A stretch of DNA of 64,000 nucleotides, taken from Chelativorans petroleitrophicus. Lineage in GTDB: Bacteria > Pseudomonadota > Alphaproteobacteria > Rhizobiales > Rhizobiaceae. The stretch covers positions 1 through 64,000 of the forward strand of contig NZ_JAODNV010000018.1 in the NCBI RefSeq assembly GCF_025398195.1, read 5' to 3'. Positions 16,754 through 25,517 of the stretch are shown in pieces (the stretch's first letter is position 1; the number at the start of each line of letters is the position of its first letter). Below the pieces are notes generated by a model. That model was not told the DNA's origin, ran no database searches, and saw only the letters and a program-made list of their open reading frames with translations. A program made the position numbers and the translations under genes.

Positions 16754-18808
16754 ATGCAGAATCTCTGGAACGACAGCGAAGCCGAAAAACTCGTCAGCGA
16801 CTATGCCGCCAAGGGCGTATCCCGCGATCTCGCGCTCAGGGTCTACACCACGCGGCTTCTGGGTGGCGAACCGCGGCTTGTGCTGCACGGCGGCGGCAAC
16901 ACCTCGCTGAAGACCAAGGCGAAGGACATTCTCGGCCAGGAATGGGACGTACTCTGCGTCAAGGGCAGCGGCTGGGACATGGCCGTGATCGAGCCGGCCG
17001 GCCTGCCCGCGGTGAAGATGGACGCGCTTCTTGCCGCGCGCAAGCTCGACAGCCTGTCCGACGAGGACATGGTGGCACTGCAGCGGGCGAACCTGATCGA
17101 CCCCTACGCGCCCAACCCGTCCATCGAGACGCTGCTGCACGCCTTCCTGCCGCACAAATATGTCGATCACACCCACTCGACCGCCATCCTGGCGCTGGTG
17201 GACCAGAAGGAAAGCGAGGCGCTCTGCCGCGAGGTCTTCGGCAAGCGGCTGGGCTTCGTGCCCTACATCAAGCCCGGCTTCGACCTCGCCAAGGTGGCGG
17301 CCGACATCTATGACGCCGACCCCTCCGTCCAGGGCCTGATCCTCGACAAGCACGGCATCTTCACCTTCGCCGACGACGCGAAGGAGGCCTACAGCCTCAT
17401 GATCGAGTTCGTGACCATGGCCGAGGAACATGTGGCGAAGCAGGGCAGACAGCCCTTCGTTTCGGTCGCCCTGCCTGCCGCGCTCGCCAAGCCCGCGGAG
17501 ATCAGCCCCTATCTGCGCGGGGCCGTCGCGGTTGACCACGGCGAAGGCCGTTTCGACCGCATGGTCTCCGATTTCCGCACCTCGCCGAAGATCCTCGATT
17601 TTGTGAATGCCGAAACCGTCGAGGAGCTGGCAAAGCGGGGCGTTTCGACGCCGGACCTTTCCATCCGCATCAAGACCGGGCCGATGGTGCTGCCCGCGCC
17701 TGAGGCCGGAAAACTCGACGAGTATGCCGGCATCATCCGCGAGCGCGTGGCGGAATTCGCGAACCGCTACACGGAATACTTCCGCACGAATGACGCGCGC
17801 GACGATGTCAAGCGCACTATGCTCGACCCGATGCCGCGACTCACCCTCGTGCGCGGCCTGGGCCTCTTCGGCCATGGCCGGAGCCTCAAGGAGGCGAAGA
17901 TCGCCGCCGATGTGGGCGAGATGCTGATCGAGGCCGTCACCGGAGCCGAATCCATCGGCTCGTTCCATCCGCTCGCCCTTTCGGACCTCTTCGAGCTCGA
18001 ATACTGGTCGCTGGAGCAGGCGAAGCTCGCCTCGCTGAAGCCCAAACCCCTTTCCGGGCAGGTAATGCTGATCACCGGCGGCGCTGGTGCCATCGGCGCG
18101 GCAACAGCGAAGCTCTTTGCCTCGCAAGGCGCCCATGTGGTCGTCGTGGACCTCGATGCCGCGCAGGCCGAGGCCACGGCGAAGGAAGCCGGCAACAGCT
18201 CCATAGGCGTGGGAGCCGACGTCACCGATCCCGCCCAGGTGCGCGGCGCGTTCGACCGGGCGGTGGCGGTCTATGGCGGCGTCGACATCGTCATCTCCAA
18301 CGCGGGGGCGGCCTGGCAGGGCAGGATCGGGGAGCTGGACGATGCGACGCTGCGCAAAAGCTTCGAGCTCAACTTCTTCGCTCACCAGAGCGTGGCAAGC
18401 AACGCCGTGCGCATCTTCCGCATGCAGCGGACTGGCGGCGTGCTTCTCTTCAACACGTCGAAGCAGGCCGTCAACCCGGGCAAGAACTTCGGCGCCTACG
18501 GCCTGCCGAAGGCTGCCACGCTGTTCCTCTGCCGGCAGTATGCTCTTGACTATGGTTCCGAGGGCATCCGCTCCAACGCGGTGAACGCCGACCGCATCCG
18601 CTCCGGACTCCTCACCGACGAGATGATCGCGAGCCGGGCCAAGGCCCGCGGTGTTTCCGAGAAGGAATACATGAGCGGCAACCTGCTTGGCCTCGAGGTC
18701 CGCGCGGAGGATGTGGCGCAGGCGTTCCTCCACCAGGCGCTCGCCGAGCGCACCACGGCCAATGTCACCACGGTGGACGGCGGCAACATCGAGGCGGCGC
18801 TCAGGTAG
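16754..18808 (+). CDS. Bifunctional class II aldolase / short-chain dehydrogenase (RhaD-like fusion)
   Basis: A 684-residue fusion. The N-terminal class II aldolase domain has HGGGNTS at 45-51, Glu125 (SIETLLHA), the zinc ligands His139 and His141 (DHTHST) and His200 (LDKHG), so a metal-dependent aldolase giving DHAP is expected. The C-terminal short-chain dehydrogenase has TGGAGAIG at 441-448, NAG at 519-521, Ser569 and Tyr582-Lys586. Such fusions are often annotated as rhamnulose-1-phosphate aldolase/lactaldehyde dehydrogenase. Here no rhamnose kinase or isomerase is present; instead mtnK and mtnA share the locus, so the substrate may be 5-methylthioribulose-1-phosphate or 5-deoxyribulose-1-phosphate, with the dehydrogenase processing the released aldehyde. 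The domain calls are firm, the substrate is inferred. Confidence 0.9.
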   Translation: MQNLWNDSEAEKLVSDYAAKGVSRDLALRVYTTRLLGGEPRLVLHGGGNTSLKTKAKDILGQEWDVLCVKGSGWDMAVIEPAGLPAVKMDALLAARKLDSLSDEDMVALQRANLIDPYAPNPSIETLLHAFLPHKYVDHTHSTAILALVDQKESEALCREVFGKRLGFVPYIKPGFDLAKVAADIYDADPSVQGLILDKHGIFTFADDAKEAYSLMIEFVTMAEEHVAKQGRQPFVSVALPAALAKPAEISPYLRGAVAVDHGEGRFDRMVSDFRTSPKILDFVNAETVEELAKRGVSTPDLSIRIKTGPMVLPAPEAGKLDEYAGIIRERVAEFANRYTEYFRTNDARDDVKRTMLDPMPRLTLVRGLGLFGHGRSLKEAKIAADVGEMLIEAVTGAESIGSFHPLALSDLFELEYWSLEQAKLASLKPKPLSGQVMLITGGAGAIGAATAKLFASQGAHVVVVDLDAAQAEATAKEAGNSSIGVGADVTDPAQVRGAFDRAVAVYGGVDIVISNAGAAWQGRIGELDDATLRKSFELNFFAHQSVASNAVRIFRMQRTGGVLLFNTSKQAVNPGKNFGAYGLPKAATLFLCRQYALDYGSEGIRSNAVNADRIRSGLLTDEMIASRAKARGVSEKEYMSGNLLGLEVRAEDVAQAFLHQALAERTTANVTTVDGGNIEAALR

Positions 18809-18846
18809 GAAAAGCACACCGTCATCCATCCCGTGCCACTTCTCCC

Positions 18847-18946
18847 CGTCATCCCCGGGAGAGCGGAACGCGACCCCGGAACCCAGAGCGACATGGAACG
18901 CAAGCACTGGGTCCCGGATAGCCGCTACGCGGCTTCTGGGATGGCG
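18847..18946. repeat. Intergenic palindromic repeat, copy 3
   Basis: Left half about 18847-18885 (CGTCATCCCCGGGAGAGCGG ... CCGGAACCCA), right half about 18906-18946 (CTGGGTCCCGGATAGCCGC, TACGCGGCTTCTGGGAT). It lies between two convergent genes. Confidence 0.7.
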
Positions 18947-19020
18947 GGGTGGTGGGTGCTGCTTCCAGGATGACGCGGTGAGGGGCGTAGCGGCTTTCGA
19001 CCGAAGGATAGAGCAAACAG

Positions 19021-19048
19021 AAAGGGCGGCCCGGAGCCGCCCTTTTTT
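19021..19048. terminator. Terminator after the ribose-type binding-protein gene
   Basis: AAAGGGCGGC (19021-19030) and GCCGCCCTTT (19036-19045) form a 10-bp stem with loop CCGGA. T6 follows on the plus strand, and on the minus strand the stem itself ends in T residues just 25 bases beyond the binding-protein stop. It probably works in both directions between the aldolase and transporter units. Confidence 0.85.
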
Positions 19049-19072
19049 GCTTCCACCTAGAAAGTCGCCCGA

Positions 19073-20134
19073 TCAGTCCCGCGGGGGCAGCGGCATCCAC
19101 GCCGGCACGGCGACGTCGGCATGGGCGAACTGCGGCAGCTTCTGCGCGAGCTCGTCCATGTTCTTGATGTCCTGGTCGTTGAGGTCTTTCTGCGTGATCA
19201 GCGTGGGCGGAACGATGACGTTGTGGCCCGGGTCCTCGCCCGCAAGCAGCATGGCGAGCGCGCGCACCGAAACTTCGCCCACCACGGCGGGGTTGGTCGC
19301 GGCCGTGGCGGCCCAGGCGCTGCCCGGCTCGCGCATGGCGGCAATGTCCGCCGTCGAAATGTCGGCCGAGTAGATCTTGATGCTGCTCGAAAGACCCGCC
19401 TCGTCCACGGCGATCTTCACGCCCTTGGCGAACTCGTCATAAGGAGCGAAGACGACCTGAATGTCCGGATTGGCCGAAAGGACCGAACGGGCCTGGTTGG
19501 CGACGGAGTTCGCGATCGGATTGTCGAGCGTGCCGAACTGCGCGACCTCGTTGATCCCCGGATATTTCTCCTTGAACTCGACCCAGGTTTCGTTGCGCCG
19601 GTCTAGCGGAGCGATGCCGGGCACATAGACATAAGCCGCGGTCCACTCCTCCCCGTTATCCTTTATGGCCTGCTCAAGCGCCAAGCGCGCAAGGTCGCGG
19701 TCGGACTGTTCGATCTGCGGGATGGCGTCGTTCTCCACGTTCACGTCAAAGGCCACGACCTTGATGCCGGCATCCACCGCGCGCTGCGCCGCCTCCTTCA
19801 TGGACTCGGTCAGCCCGTGCTGGATGATGATACCGTCCACGCCGAGCGCGATAGCCTGATCCACCATATCGGCCTGGAGGGCGGCATCCTGCCGGCTGTC
19901 GAAGACTCTGAGATTGACGCCCAGTGCCTTCGCCTGCGCCTCCACGCCCGAAAGATAGGCCTGGAAGAAATCGCCGGTCGAGAGATAGCGCACAAGTGCG
20001 ATCTCGACCTCGCCCGGATTGTCGAAAGGCGCGGGCATATCCTGCGCAGACGCGGATACCGGCGCGAGCATGCTCGCCCCAAGAAGGGCAAGCCCCAGCC
20101 TGCCCAGGCCCCGACGTGTGAAAGTCATGCTCAT
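19073..20134 (-). CDS. Ribose-type sugar ABC transporter substrate-binding protein
   Basis: A 353-residue periplasmic binding protein of the RbsB group (peripla_BP_4 fold). The signal has a TRRGLGRLGLALLGA stretch, so either Sec or Tat export is possible, with cleavage after ASA. Typical RbsB blocks are VEAQAKALGVNLRVFDSRQDAALQ, QAIALGVDGIIIQHG and VVAFDVNVEND. The ATG at 20134 lies eight bases after GGGAGG. Last gene of a three-gene unit (ATPase, permease, binding protein), with a terminator behind it. Neighbouring mtnK and mtnA suggest that the ligand is methylthioribose or 5-deoxyribose rather than ribose; this is inferred from context. Confidence 0.9.
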   Translation of the reverse strand: MSMTFTRRGLGRLGLALLGASMLAPVSASAQDMPAPFDNPGEVEIALVRYLSTGDFFQAYLSGVEAQAKALGVNLRVFDSRQDAALQADMVDQAIALGVDGIIIQHGLTESMKEAAQRAVDAGIKVVAFDVNVENDAIPQIEQSDRDLARLALEQAIKDNGEEWTAAYVYVPGIAPLDRRNETWVEFKEKYPGINEVAQFGTLDNPIANSVANQARSVLSANPDIQVVFAPYDEFAKGVKIAVDEAGLSSSIKIYSADISTADIAAMREPGSAWAATAATNPAVVGEVSVRALAMLLAGEDPGHNVIVPPTLITQKDLNDQDIKNMDELAQKLPQFAHADVAVPAWMPLPPRD

Positions 20135-20154
20135 TCCTGCTACCTCCCAATGGT

Positions 20155-21216
20155 CTAACGGCCGTTGCGGCCGAGCAACGAAAATGTGAAGACGAGCGCG
20201 ATGACGAGCACCGCTCCCTTTATGAAGTCCTGCGTGTAGTAGGGCACGTTCATCATCGTGAGGCCCTGGAGCAGCACGCCGACGAATAGCGCACCGACCG
20301 CCGTGCCGAAAGCATTGGGCTTCGCCGCACCCAGCACCGCAAAGCCAATCAGTGCTGCCGCCACCGCATCCAGCAGAAGATTATTTCCCGAGGCGATGTC
20401 GCCGCGCCCGAGCCGCGCTGCCAGCAATATGCCCCCGATGGAGGCAAAGACGCCGGAAATCACATAGGCCCAGATCTTGTAGGCCTTGACCGGCGCGCCC
20501 GCGAACTCCGCCGCGCGCGGATTGGAGCCCACCGCATACATCATGCGGCCGAAGCGCGTGTATTCGAGGAAGAACCAGATCACCACCGCAAGCACGATGA
20601 GCACCACCACCGAAGACGGCACGAGATCCGGTATGATGACGTCGAAGCGGTGGCGGCCGAGCGCGAGAAAAGCGGGGCTGAAGGTGCCCTCGGCGGTCGA
20701 ACCGTCCGGCAAAGTCATCCCGGCGGCGATCGAGCGGCCCTCCGTGGGAATGCGCTGCAGGCCGATCAGAAGGAACATCATGCCGAGCGTGGCAAGCAGG
20801 TCCGGCACGCGCATGTAGCAGATGATGAGACCATTGATGAGCCCGACCAGCGCCCCGATGGCAAGGCATATGAGCACCGCGACCAGCGCGTTCTGCTCCA
20901 TCACTACCATGGCATAGGCCGCCGCCATCATGGCGCTGGTGGCGATCGAGCCGATGGAAAGATCGAACCCGCCGACGACCAGTGTGGCCGTCACCCCCAG
21001 AGCGAGAATGCCGGTGATCGACACAGACTGGAGAATGAAGACTGCCGCCTGAGGCGAGGCAAAGCCGCGCGTGGCGAGCGAGAAGAAGACGATGAGCCCC
21101 GCCAGCAGTAGGAGAAAGCCGTAGCGGATGACGATCTCGCGCGGCGAAAGACCCGCGCGGGCCGCCTCCCGCCCTTCGAGGCTTGCCGGCGGTTCCTGCG
21201 CCATCCCGCTATCCAT
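20155..21216 (-). CDS. Ribose-type sugar ABC transporter permease
   Basis: A 353-residue RbsC-like permease. Multiple hydrophobic segments and the family blocks ILALGVTATLVVGGFDLSIGSIA, GLINGLIICYMRVPDLLATLG and the C-terminal VGALFVGVLLQGLTMM are present. The cytoplasmic N-terminus (MDSGMAQEPPASLEGREAAR) is polar. The gene starts inside the last eight bases of the ATPase gene and its stop lies 20 bp before the binding-protein start, so the three parts are co-transcribed. Confidence 0.92.
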   Translation of the reverse strand: MDSGMAQEPPASLEGREAARAGLSPREIVIRYGFLLLLAGLIVFFSLATRGFASPQAAVFILQSVSITGILALGVTATLVVGGFDLSIGSIATSAMMAAAYAMVVMEQNALVAVLICLAIGALVGLINGLIICYMRVPDLLATLGMMFLLIGLQRIPTEGRSIAAGMTLPDGSTAEGTFSPAFLALGRHRFDVIIPDLVPSSVVVLIVLAVVIWFFLEYTRFGRMMYAVGSNPRAAEFAGAPVKAYKIWAYVISGVFASIGGILLAARLGRGDIASGNNLLLDAVAAALIGFAVLGAAKPNAFGTAVGALFVGVLLQGLTMMNVPYYTQDFIKGAVLVIALVFTFSLLGRNGR

Positions 21217-22738
21217 GTGCCGGCACCTCCGAAAGCGTCGGCCGCCCTGCCCCGGCCACTTCGGCGAGCAGCCGGTCCATGTCGATCTGCGCGTTTCGAT
21301 GCTCTCCCACGATCGTATGTTCCGACATCACGAGTATCCGGTCTGCCGTCTCCAGTGCTTCATCAAGTTCAGTGAGGAAAATCAAAGTGGCGCGGTCGGC
21401 AGCGCTTTCGCGCAGCTTCGCCGCTATGTCGTGCCGGGCGGCGATGTCCACACCCTGGAAGGGCTCATCGAGGATCAGCATGCGTGAGGGTTGCGACAGC
21501 CAGCGCGCCACCATCACCTTCTGCTGGTTGCCGCCCGAGAGCGTGGCAAGATCGTCCCGCTCCGACCGGCAGACGATGCGCAGGCTGCCGATCTGCTCCT
21601 TCGCGGCCGCCCGTTCGGCACGCCTGTTGATGAGGCTGAGCGGCGAAAAGCGGGGCAGAAAGGGCAGGCTCATGTTCTGGTAGATGTTGAAGTCCGGCAC
21701 TATGCCGGTGCGCGCCCGGTCCTTCGCCACCAGGAAGACGCCCTGACGGATGGCGTCGGCCGGATTTCGCGGTGTATAGGGGCTGCCGGCCAGCTCCATG
21801 GTGCCCGCAACCGGGCGGTGGATGCCGAAAAGCATTTCAGCAAGGCGCGTCTTGCCGACGCCGACCAGGCCGGTGACCGCCACGACCTCGCCTGCGCCGA
21901 GCGTGAGGGAGAACGGCCGAGCCCCCGGAACGAGCTGCAGACCCTCAGCCCGGAAGATGGGGTGCGTTGCCGCCTGCGAGACAACGCTGCCCTGGCGCAG
22001 CGTGCGCCCGAGCATGGCGTTGACGGCGCCCTCGTAGTCGAGCGGCCTGCTCTCGAACAGACCCACGATCTGCCCGTCCCTAAGGCTCACGATCCGATCC
22101 GCGAGCCGCCTGATGTCCGACATGCGGTGGGAAATGTAGAGGATGGCAACGCCGCGGGCGCGCAGCCGGTCTATCAGCTCGAACAGCCGTGCCGCCTCAT
22201 GCGCCGAAAGGGACGACGTGGGCTCGTCGAGAATCATCACCTTGGGTTCGTGGGCCATGGCGCGCGCGATGGCCACCATCTGCCTGTCAGCCAGCGGCAG
22301 TTCCGTGACATCCGCCGTCAGGTCGAGGTCGAGGCCCATGCGCCCCGCCACCTCGAGCGCCGTGCGGCGTACCCGGCGCGGGTTGAAGAATATGCTGGCG
22401 CCCTTCCCGCTCAGCCGGTCGAGCACGAGATTGGTGGCCACGTCGAGCGAGCCAACCACGCCGTCATCGATGTTCTGATGAACCGTCACCACGCCCGCGC
22501 GCATGGCCTCGGCGGGGGTCGCCGGGGCAAAGGGGCGTTCGCCCAGCGTCATCTCGCCGGAATCGGCCTGATAGACGCCGCTCATGATCTTCACGAGGGT
22601 GGATTTGCCCGCGCCGTTCGCTCCCAGCAGCGCGGTCACCTCGCCCGCCCGCAGCTCCAGCGAGATGCCGCGCAGCACCTCGTTGCTGCTGAACGATTTT
22701 GCAAGACCGGCAATACGAAAGACGGGACTTTCCGCCAT
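21209..22738 (-). CDS. Ribose-type sugar ABC transporter ATP-binding protein (double domain)
   Basis: A 509-residue RbsA-like protein with two ATPase domains. Domain 1 has Walker A GANGAGKST and Walker B VMILDEPTSSL. Its signature region reads ELPLADRQMVAIARA, without the usual LSGG, as is common for the first half of RbsA proteins. Domain 2 has a variant Walker A, GLVGVGKT, the signature LSGGNQQK and Walker B MLILDEPFQGVD. The ATG at 22738 follows GGGGAGGA; a longer frame to 22891 would cross the promoter region. First gene of the transporter unit, divergent from mtnK. Confidence 0.93.
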   Translation of the reverse strand: MAESPVFRIAGLAKSFSSNEVLRGISLELRAGEVTALLGANGAGKSTLVKIMSGVYQADSGEMTLGERPFAPATPAEAMRAGVVTVHQNIDDGVVGSLDVATNLVLDRLSGKGASIFFNPRRVRRTALEVAGRMGLDLDLTADVTELPLADRQMVAIARAMAHEPKVMILDEPTSSLSAHEAARLFELIDRLRARGVAILYISHRMSDIRRLADRIVSLRDGQIVGLFESRPLDYEGAVNAMLGRTLRQGSVVSQAATHPIFRAEGLQLVPGARPFSLTLGAGEVVAVTGLVGVGKTRLAEMLFGIHRPVAGTMELAGSPYTPRNPADAIRQGVFLVAKDRARTGIVPDFNIYQNMSLPFLPRFSPLSLINRRAERAAAKEQIGSLRIVCRSERDDLATLSGGNQQKVMVARWLSQPSRMLILDEPFQGVDIAARHDIAAKLRESAADRATLIFLTELDEALETADRILVMSEHTIVGEHRNAQIDMDRLLAEVAGAGRPTLSEVPAHG

Positions 22739-22757
22739 GGCTGTCCTCCCCGGGGAG

Positions 22758-22818
22758 ACGCTAACACCCTTCCGGCATTTGTCAACATCATTGACAAATG
22801 ACAGAGCGTTGGTAGCGT
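22758..22818. promoter_or_regulatory. Symmetric operator with two divergent promoters (transporter / mtnK)
   Basis: A perfect 10-bp inverted repeat, CATTTGTCAA (22776-22785) and TTGACAAATG (22791-22800), is separated by CATCA. Each arm contains a TTGACA -35. Rightwards, TTGACA (22791-22796), 16 bases, TAGCGT (22813-22818) points at mtnK. Leftwards on the minus strand, TTGACA (22785-22780), 16 bases, TAGCGT (22763-22758) points at the ATPase gene. A protein bound to the repeat would block both. The nearby SorC-type regulator is the natural candidate because its own promoter carries the same half-site. Confidence 0.72.
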
Positions 22819-22880
22819 GATCTCCAATGCTGGCGCGTCCGGAAAAGGACAGCGGCGGATGCCCCGCAAAGGCAAGAGCA

Positions 22881-22910
22881 GCACCCGGCACGGGCGAACA
22901 TACCGGGTGC
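22881..22910 (+). other. Hairpin in the long mtnK leader
   Basis: GCACCCGG (22881-22888) and CCGGGTGC (22903-22910) form an 8-bp stem with a 14-base loop, in a leader of roughly 160 bases between the predicted promoter and the mtnK start. It does not match the SAM-II or SAM-I riboswitch patterns I know. A regulatory role is possible but unsupported. Confidence 0.3.
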
Positions 22911-22987
22911 GCGCGTGCCCTGCCGGGAGGCCTCGCCGCGCAAGATATGTCAGGTCAGCAAGGAAGGATGCCGGGAGGAAAAAGGAC

Positions 22988-24253
22988 ATGCACGAGACCG
23001 CCTTCAAGCCGCTCACCGTGGAAACGCTCCCCGCGCGCCTGGGTCCGATAGCCGCGGTGGCGGAACGCGTGGGAGGCAGCCCCTCGGCCTGGAAGGTGCG
23101 GGAGGTGGGTGACGGCAACCTCAATCTCGTTTTTATCGTGGAGGGGGAGAAGGGCGCTGTGGTGGTCAAGCAGGCCCTGCCCTATGTGCGGCTGGTGGGC
23201 GAAAGCTGGCCGCTGCCGCTGAAACGCTCCTTCTTCGAGTATCACGCCCTTGTCCGGCAGGAAAAGCGCGCGCCCGGCCTCGTGCCCGCGATTTACCACT
23301 TTGACGAAGGGCAGGCGCTCACAGTGATGGAATATCTTTCGCCCCACATCATCCTGCGCCGGGCGCTGATCCAGGGCTGGCAGCTTCCGAGGATCGCGGA
23401 GGATCTCGGCCTGTTCATGGCCCGCACGCTTTTCCGCGGCTCCGACCTCTCTATGGAGGCGCGGGAGCGCAAGCAGGACCTCGCGCTCTTTGCCGACAAT
23501 GTCGAGCTTTGCGACATCACGGAAAACCTCGTCTTCACCGATCCCTATTTCGCGGCGGAGATGAACCGGCACACGCCGGAGCTCGATCCGCTGGTGAAGG
23601 AGCTGCGCGCGGACCGCGACCTCAAGGTCGAGGCACAGAAGCTCAAGCACCTGTTCGCAGCCAAGGCGGAGACGCTGGTGCACGGCGACCTGCATACAGG
23701 CTCCGTGATGGTGACGGAGTCTGACACGCGCGTCATCGACCCGGAATTTGCCTTCTACGGCCCCATCTCCTTCGATGTGGGCATGCTGCTTGCCAATTAC
23801 TGGATGGCCTTCTTCTCGCAAAAAGGCCACGAGGCGCAGGGTTCACGCGAGGAAATGCGCGCCTATCTGTTGAAGGTGATTGAGGAGACCTGGACGGTCT
23901 TCCGCGAGGAGTTCTCCAGGCTCTGGCGCACCGAGCGGACAGGCATGCTCTATCATCGCAGCCTCTATGAGGATCAGGGCGACCATCTGGGCGCCGAGCA
24001 GGCCCTCAACCACGTCCTGCACGACATCTGGACGGAGATGCTGGGCTTTGCCGGGGTGGAAATCCACAGGCGCATTCTGGGCCTTGCCCATAATGCGGAC
24101 TTTGAGATCATCGACGACACCGGGTTGCGGGCGGCATGCGAGGCGCCGGCCCTGACGTTCGGGCGGCACATCGCCGTTAACCGAGAGCGCATCACCTCGT
24201 TCGGCGAGCTTCACGCGCTGGCCCGGATGCTCGATTCAGAAAACAGGAGGTAA
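22988..24253 (+). CDS. mtnK: S-methyl-5-thioribose kinase (MtnK)
   Basis: A 421-residue kinase of the aminoglycoside-phosphotransferase-like fold that phosphorylates S-methyl-5-thioribose at C1. The nucleotide-binding region contains VREVGDGNLNLVFIV (about 38-52), the catalytic loop is HGDLHTGSV (232-240) and the metal-binding DPEFAFYGP starts at 251, all hallmarks of MtnK. The ATG at 22988 follows GGAGGAAAAAGG; the same frame is open upstream to 22817, but that stretch is a basic, unfamiliar 57 residues overlapping the promoter. mtnA begins three bases after its stop. No MTA phosphorylase or nucleosidase gene lies nearby, so the substrate may arrive through the adjacent transporter. Confidence 0.93.
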   Translation: MHETAFKPLTVETLPARLGPIAAVAERVGGSPSAWKVREVGDGNLNLVFIVEGEKGAVVVKQALPYVRLVGESWPLPLKRSFFEYHALVRQEKRAPGLVPAIYHFDEGQALTVMEYLSPHIILRRALIQGWQLPRIAEDLGLFMARTLFRGSDLSMEARERKQDLALFADNVELCDITENLVFTDPYFAAEMNRHTPELDPLVKELRADRDLKVEAQKLKHLFAAKAETLVHGDLHTGSVMVTESDTRVIDPEFAFYGPISFDVGMLLANYWMAFFSQKGHEAQGSREEMRAYLLKVIEETWTVFREEFSRLWRTERTGMLYHRSLYEDQGDHLGAEQALNHVLHDIWTEMLGFAGVEIHRRILGLAHNADFEIIDDTGLRAACEAPALTFGRHIAVNRERITSFGELHALARMLDSENRR

Positions 24254-24256
24254 GCC

Positions 24257-25360
24257 ATGAAGGTCGGGACCAGGCACTACCGCACGATCTGGCTCAACGA
24301 GGACGGCTGGTCGGTGGACCTTATCGACCAGCGCTGGCTGCCCCATGAATTCCGCATCGAGAACGTGCGTACGGTGGAAGGCATCGCCACTGCGATCCGC
24401 GACATGTGGGTGCGCGGGGCGCCGCTCATCGGCGTGACGGCGGCCTATGGCGTCGCCATCCGCATGCGCGAGGACCCCTCGGACGCGGCGCTCGACGACG
24501 TGTGGGAGAGGCTGCATGCCACGCGTCCCACGGCCATCAACCTCCGCTGGGCGCTGGACGAGATGCGCAACCGCCTGCGGCCCCTTCCCGAGAAGGAGCG
24601 CGCCGCCGCCGCCTACAGGCTAGCGGCCGAGATCGCGGACGAGGACGTGGAGCTCAACCGGGCCATCGGCAGGCATGGACTCGAGATCATCAGGCAGATC
24701 GCGGCGCGGAAGAAGCCGGGCGAGCCTGTCAACATCCTTACCCACTGCAATGCTGGCTGGCTCGCCACGGTGGACTACGGCACAGCCACCGCGCCCATCT
24801 ACCTGGCGATGGAGGAAAACATTCCCGTCCATGTCTACGTGGACGAGACGCGCCCGCGCAACCAGGGGGCGCATCTCACCTCCTGGGAGATGGCCGGGCA
24901 CGGCGTGCCGCACACGCTGATCGTTGACAATGCCGGCGGGCACCTGATGCAGCACGGCATGGTGGACATGGTGATCGTGGGCACGGACCGGACGACTGCC
25001 ACGGGAGACGTGTGCAACAAGATCGGCACCTATCTCAAGGCTCTGGCGGCGCGCGACAACGGCGTGCCCTTCTATGTTGCCCTGCCCTCGCCCACCATCG
25101 ACTGGACGGTACGCGACGGCGTGAAGGAAATCCCCATCGAGGAGCGCTCGGCGGACGAGGTGTCCTATGTCTGGGGACGGACGGCCGACGGGAAGGTCAC
25201 GCAGGTCCGCATCTTGCCCGATGCCACGCCTGCGGCAAACCCGGCCTTCGACGTTACCCCGGCCCGGCTCGTCACCGGCCTCATTACCGAGCGGGGCATC
25301 GCGGAAGCGTCCGAAGACGGGCTTCTGAAGCTGTTCCCGGAGCGGGCGAAGGCGGCTTAG
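24257..25360 (+). CDS. mtnA: S-methyl-5-thioribose-1-phosphate isomerase (MtnA)
   Basis: A 367-residue isomerase of the eIF2B-like family that turns methylthioribose-1-phosphate into methylthioribulose-1-phosphate. The catalytic Cys164 ([12 protein letters not shown]) and Asp244 ([10 protein letters not shown]) match Cys160 and Asp240 of the Bacillus enzyme with a constant offset, and [12 protein letters not shown] follows as usual. The ATG at 24257 is preceded by AACAGGAGGTAAG inside the end of mtnK. MtnB, MtnW, MtnX and MtnD of the methionine salvage pathway are absent from the window, so its product may go to the class II aldolase encoded in the same locus. Confidence 0.95.
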   Translation: MKVGTRHYRTIWLNEDGWSVDLIDQRWLPHEFRIENVRTVEGIATAIRDMWVRGAPLIGVTAAYGVAIRMREDPSDAALDDVWERLHATRPTAINLRWALDEMRNRLRPLPEKERAAAAYRLAAEIADEDVELNRAIGRHGLEIIRQIAARKKPGEPVNILTHCNAGWLATVDYGTATAPIYLAMEENIPVHVYVDETRPRNQGAHLTSWEMAGHGVPHTLIVDNAGGHLMQHGMVDMVIVGTDRTTATGDVCNKIGTYLKALAARDNGVPFYVALPSPTIDWTVRDGVKEIPIEERSADEVSYVWGRTADGKVTQVRILPDATPAANPAFDVTPARLVTGLITERGIAEASEDGLLKLFPERAKAA

Positions 25361-25517
25361 GTATTCGCAGAGAAGAGAAAGGCCTGCGCCCCAGGCTGTG
25401 CCTGTTCCGCCTTGCGCGTTTCCGCGTAGACGTGCTGGCCTCATCCGGCAGCCGAGGAGAGGCTATCAGGGACGTGTGCTGGCTGGCTGCCTTGGCTTCC
25501 GGCAGTGAGAGGCGTGG

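Noticed and set aside
15638-18907. A 1089-codon open frame on the minus strand opposite the SorC and aldolase genes
   Set aside because: It is an artefact of high-GC codon use opposite two well-identified genes; its translation has no recognisable family content.
22817-22987. A 57-residue N-terminal extension of MtnK
   Set aside because: It overlaps the predicted promoter, is basic and unlike the family, and the ATG at 22988 has a strong ribosome site.
22820-22987. A SAM-type riboswitch before mtnK
   Set aside because: The hairpins present do not match the SAM-I or SAM-II patterns I know.
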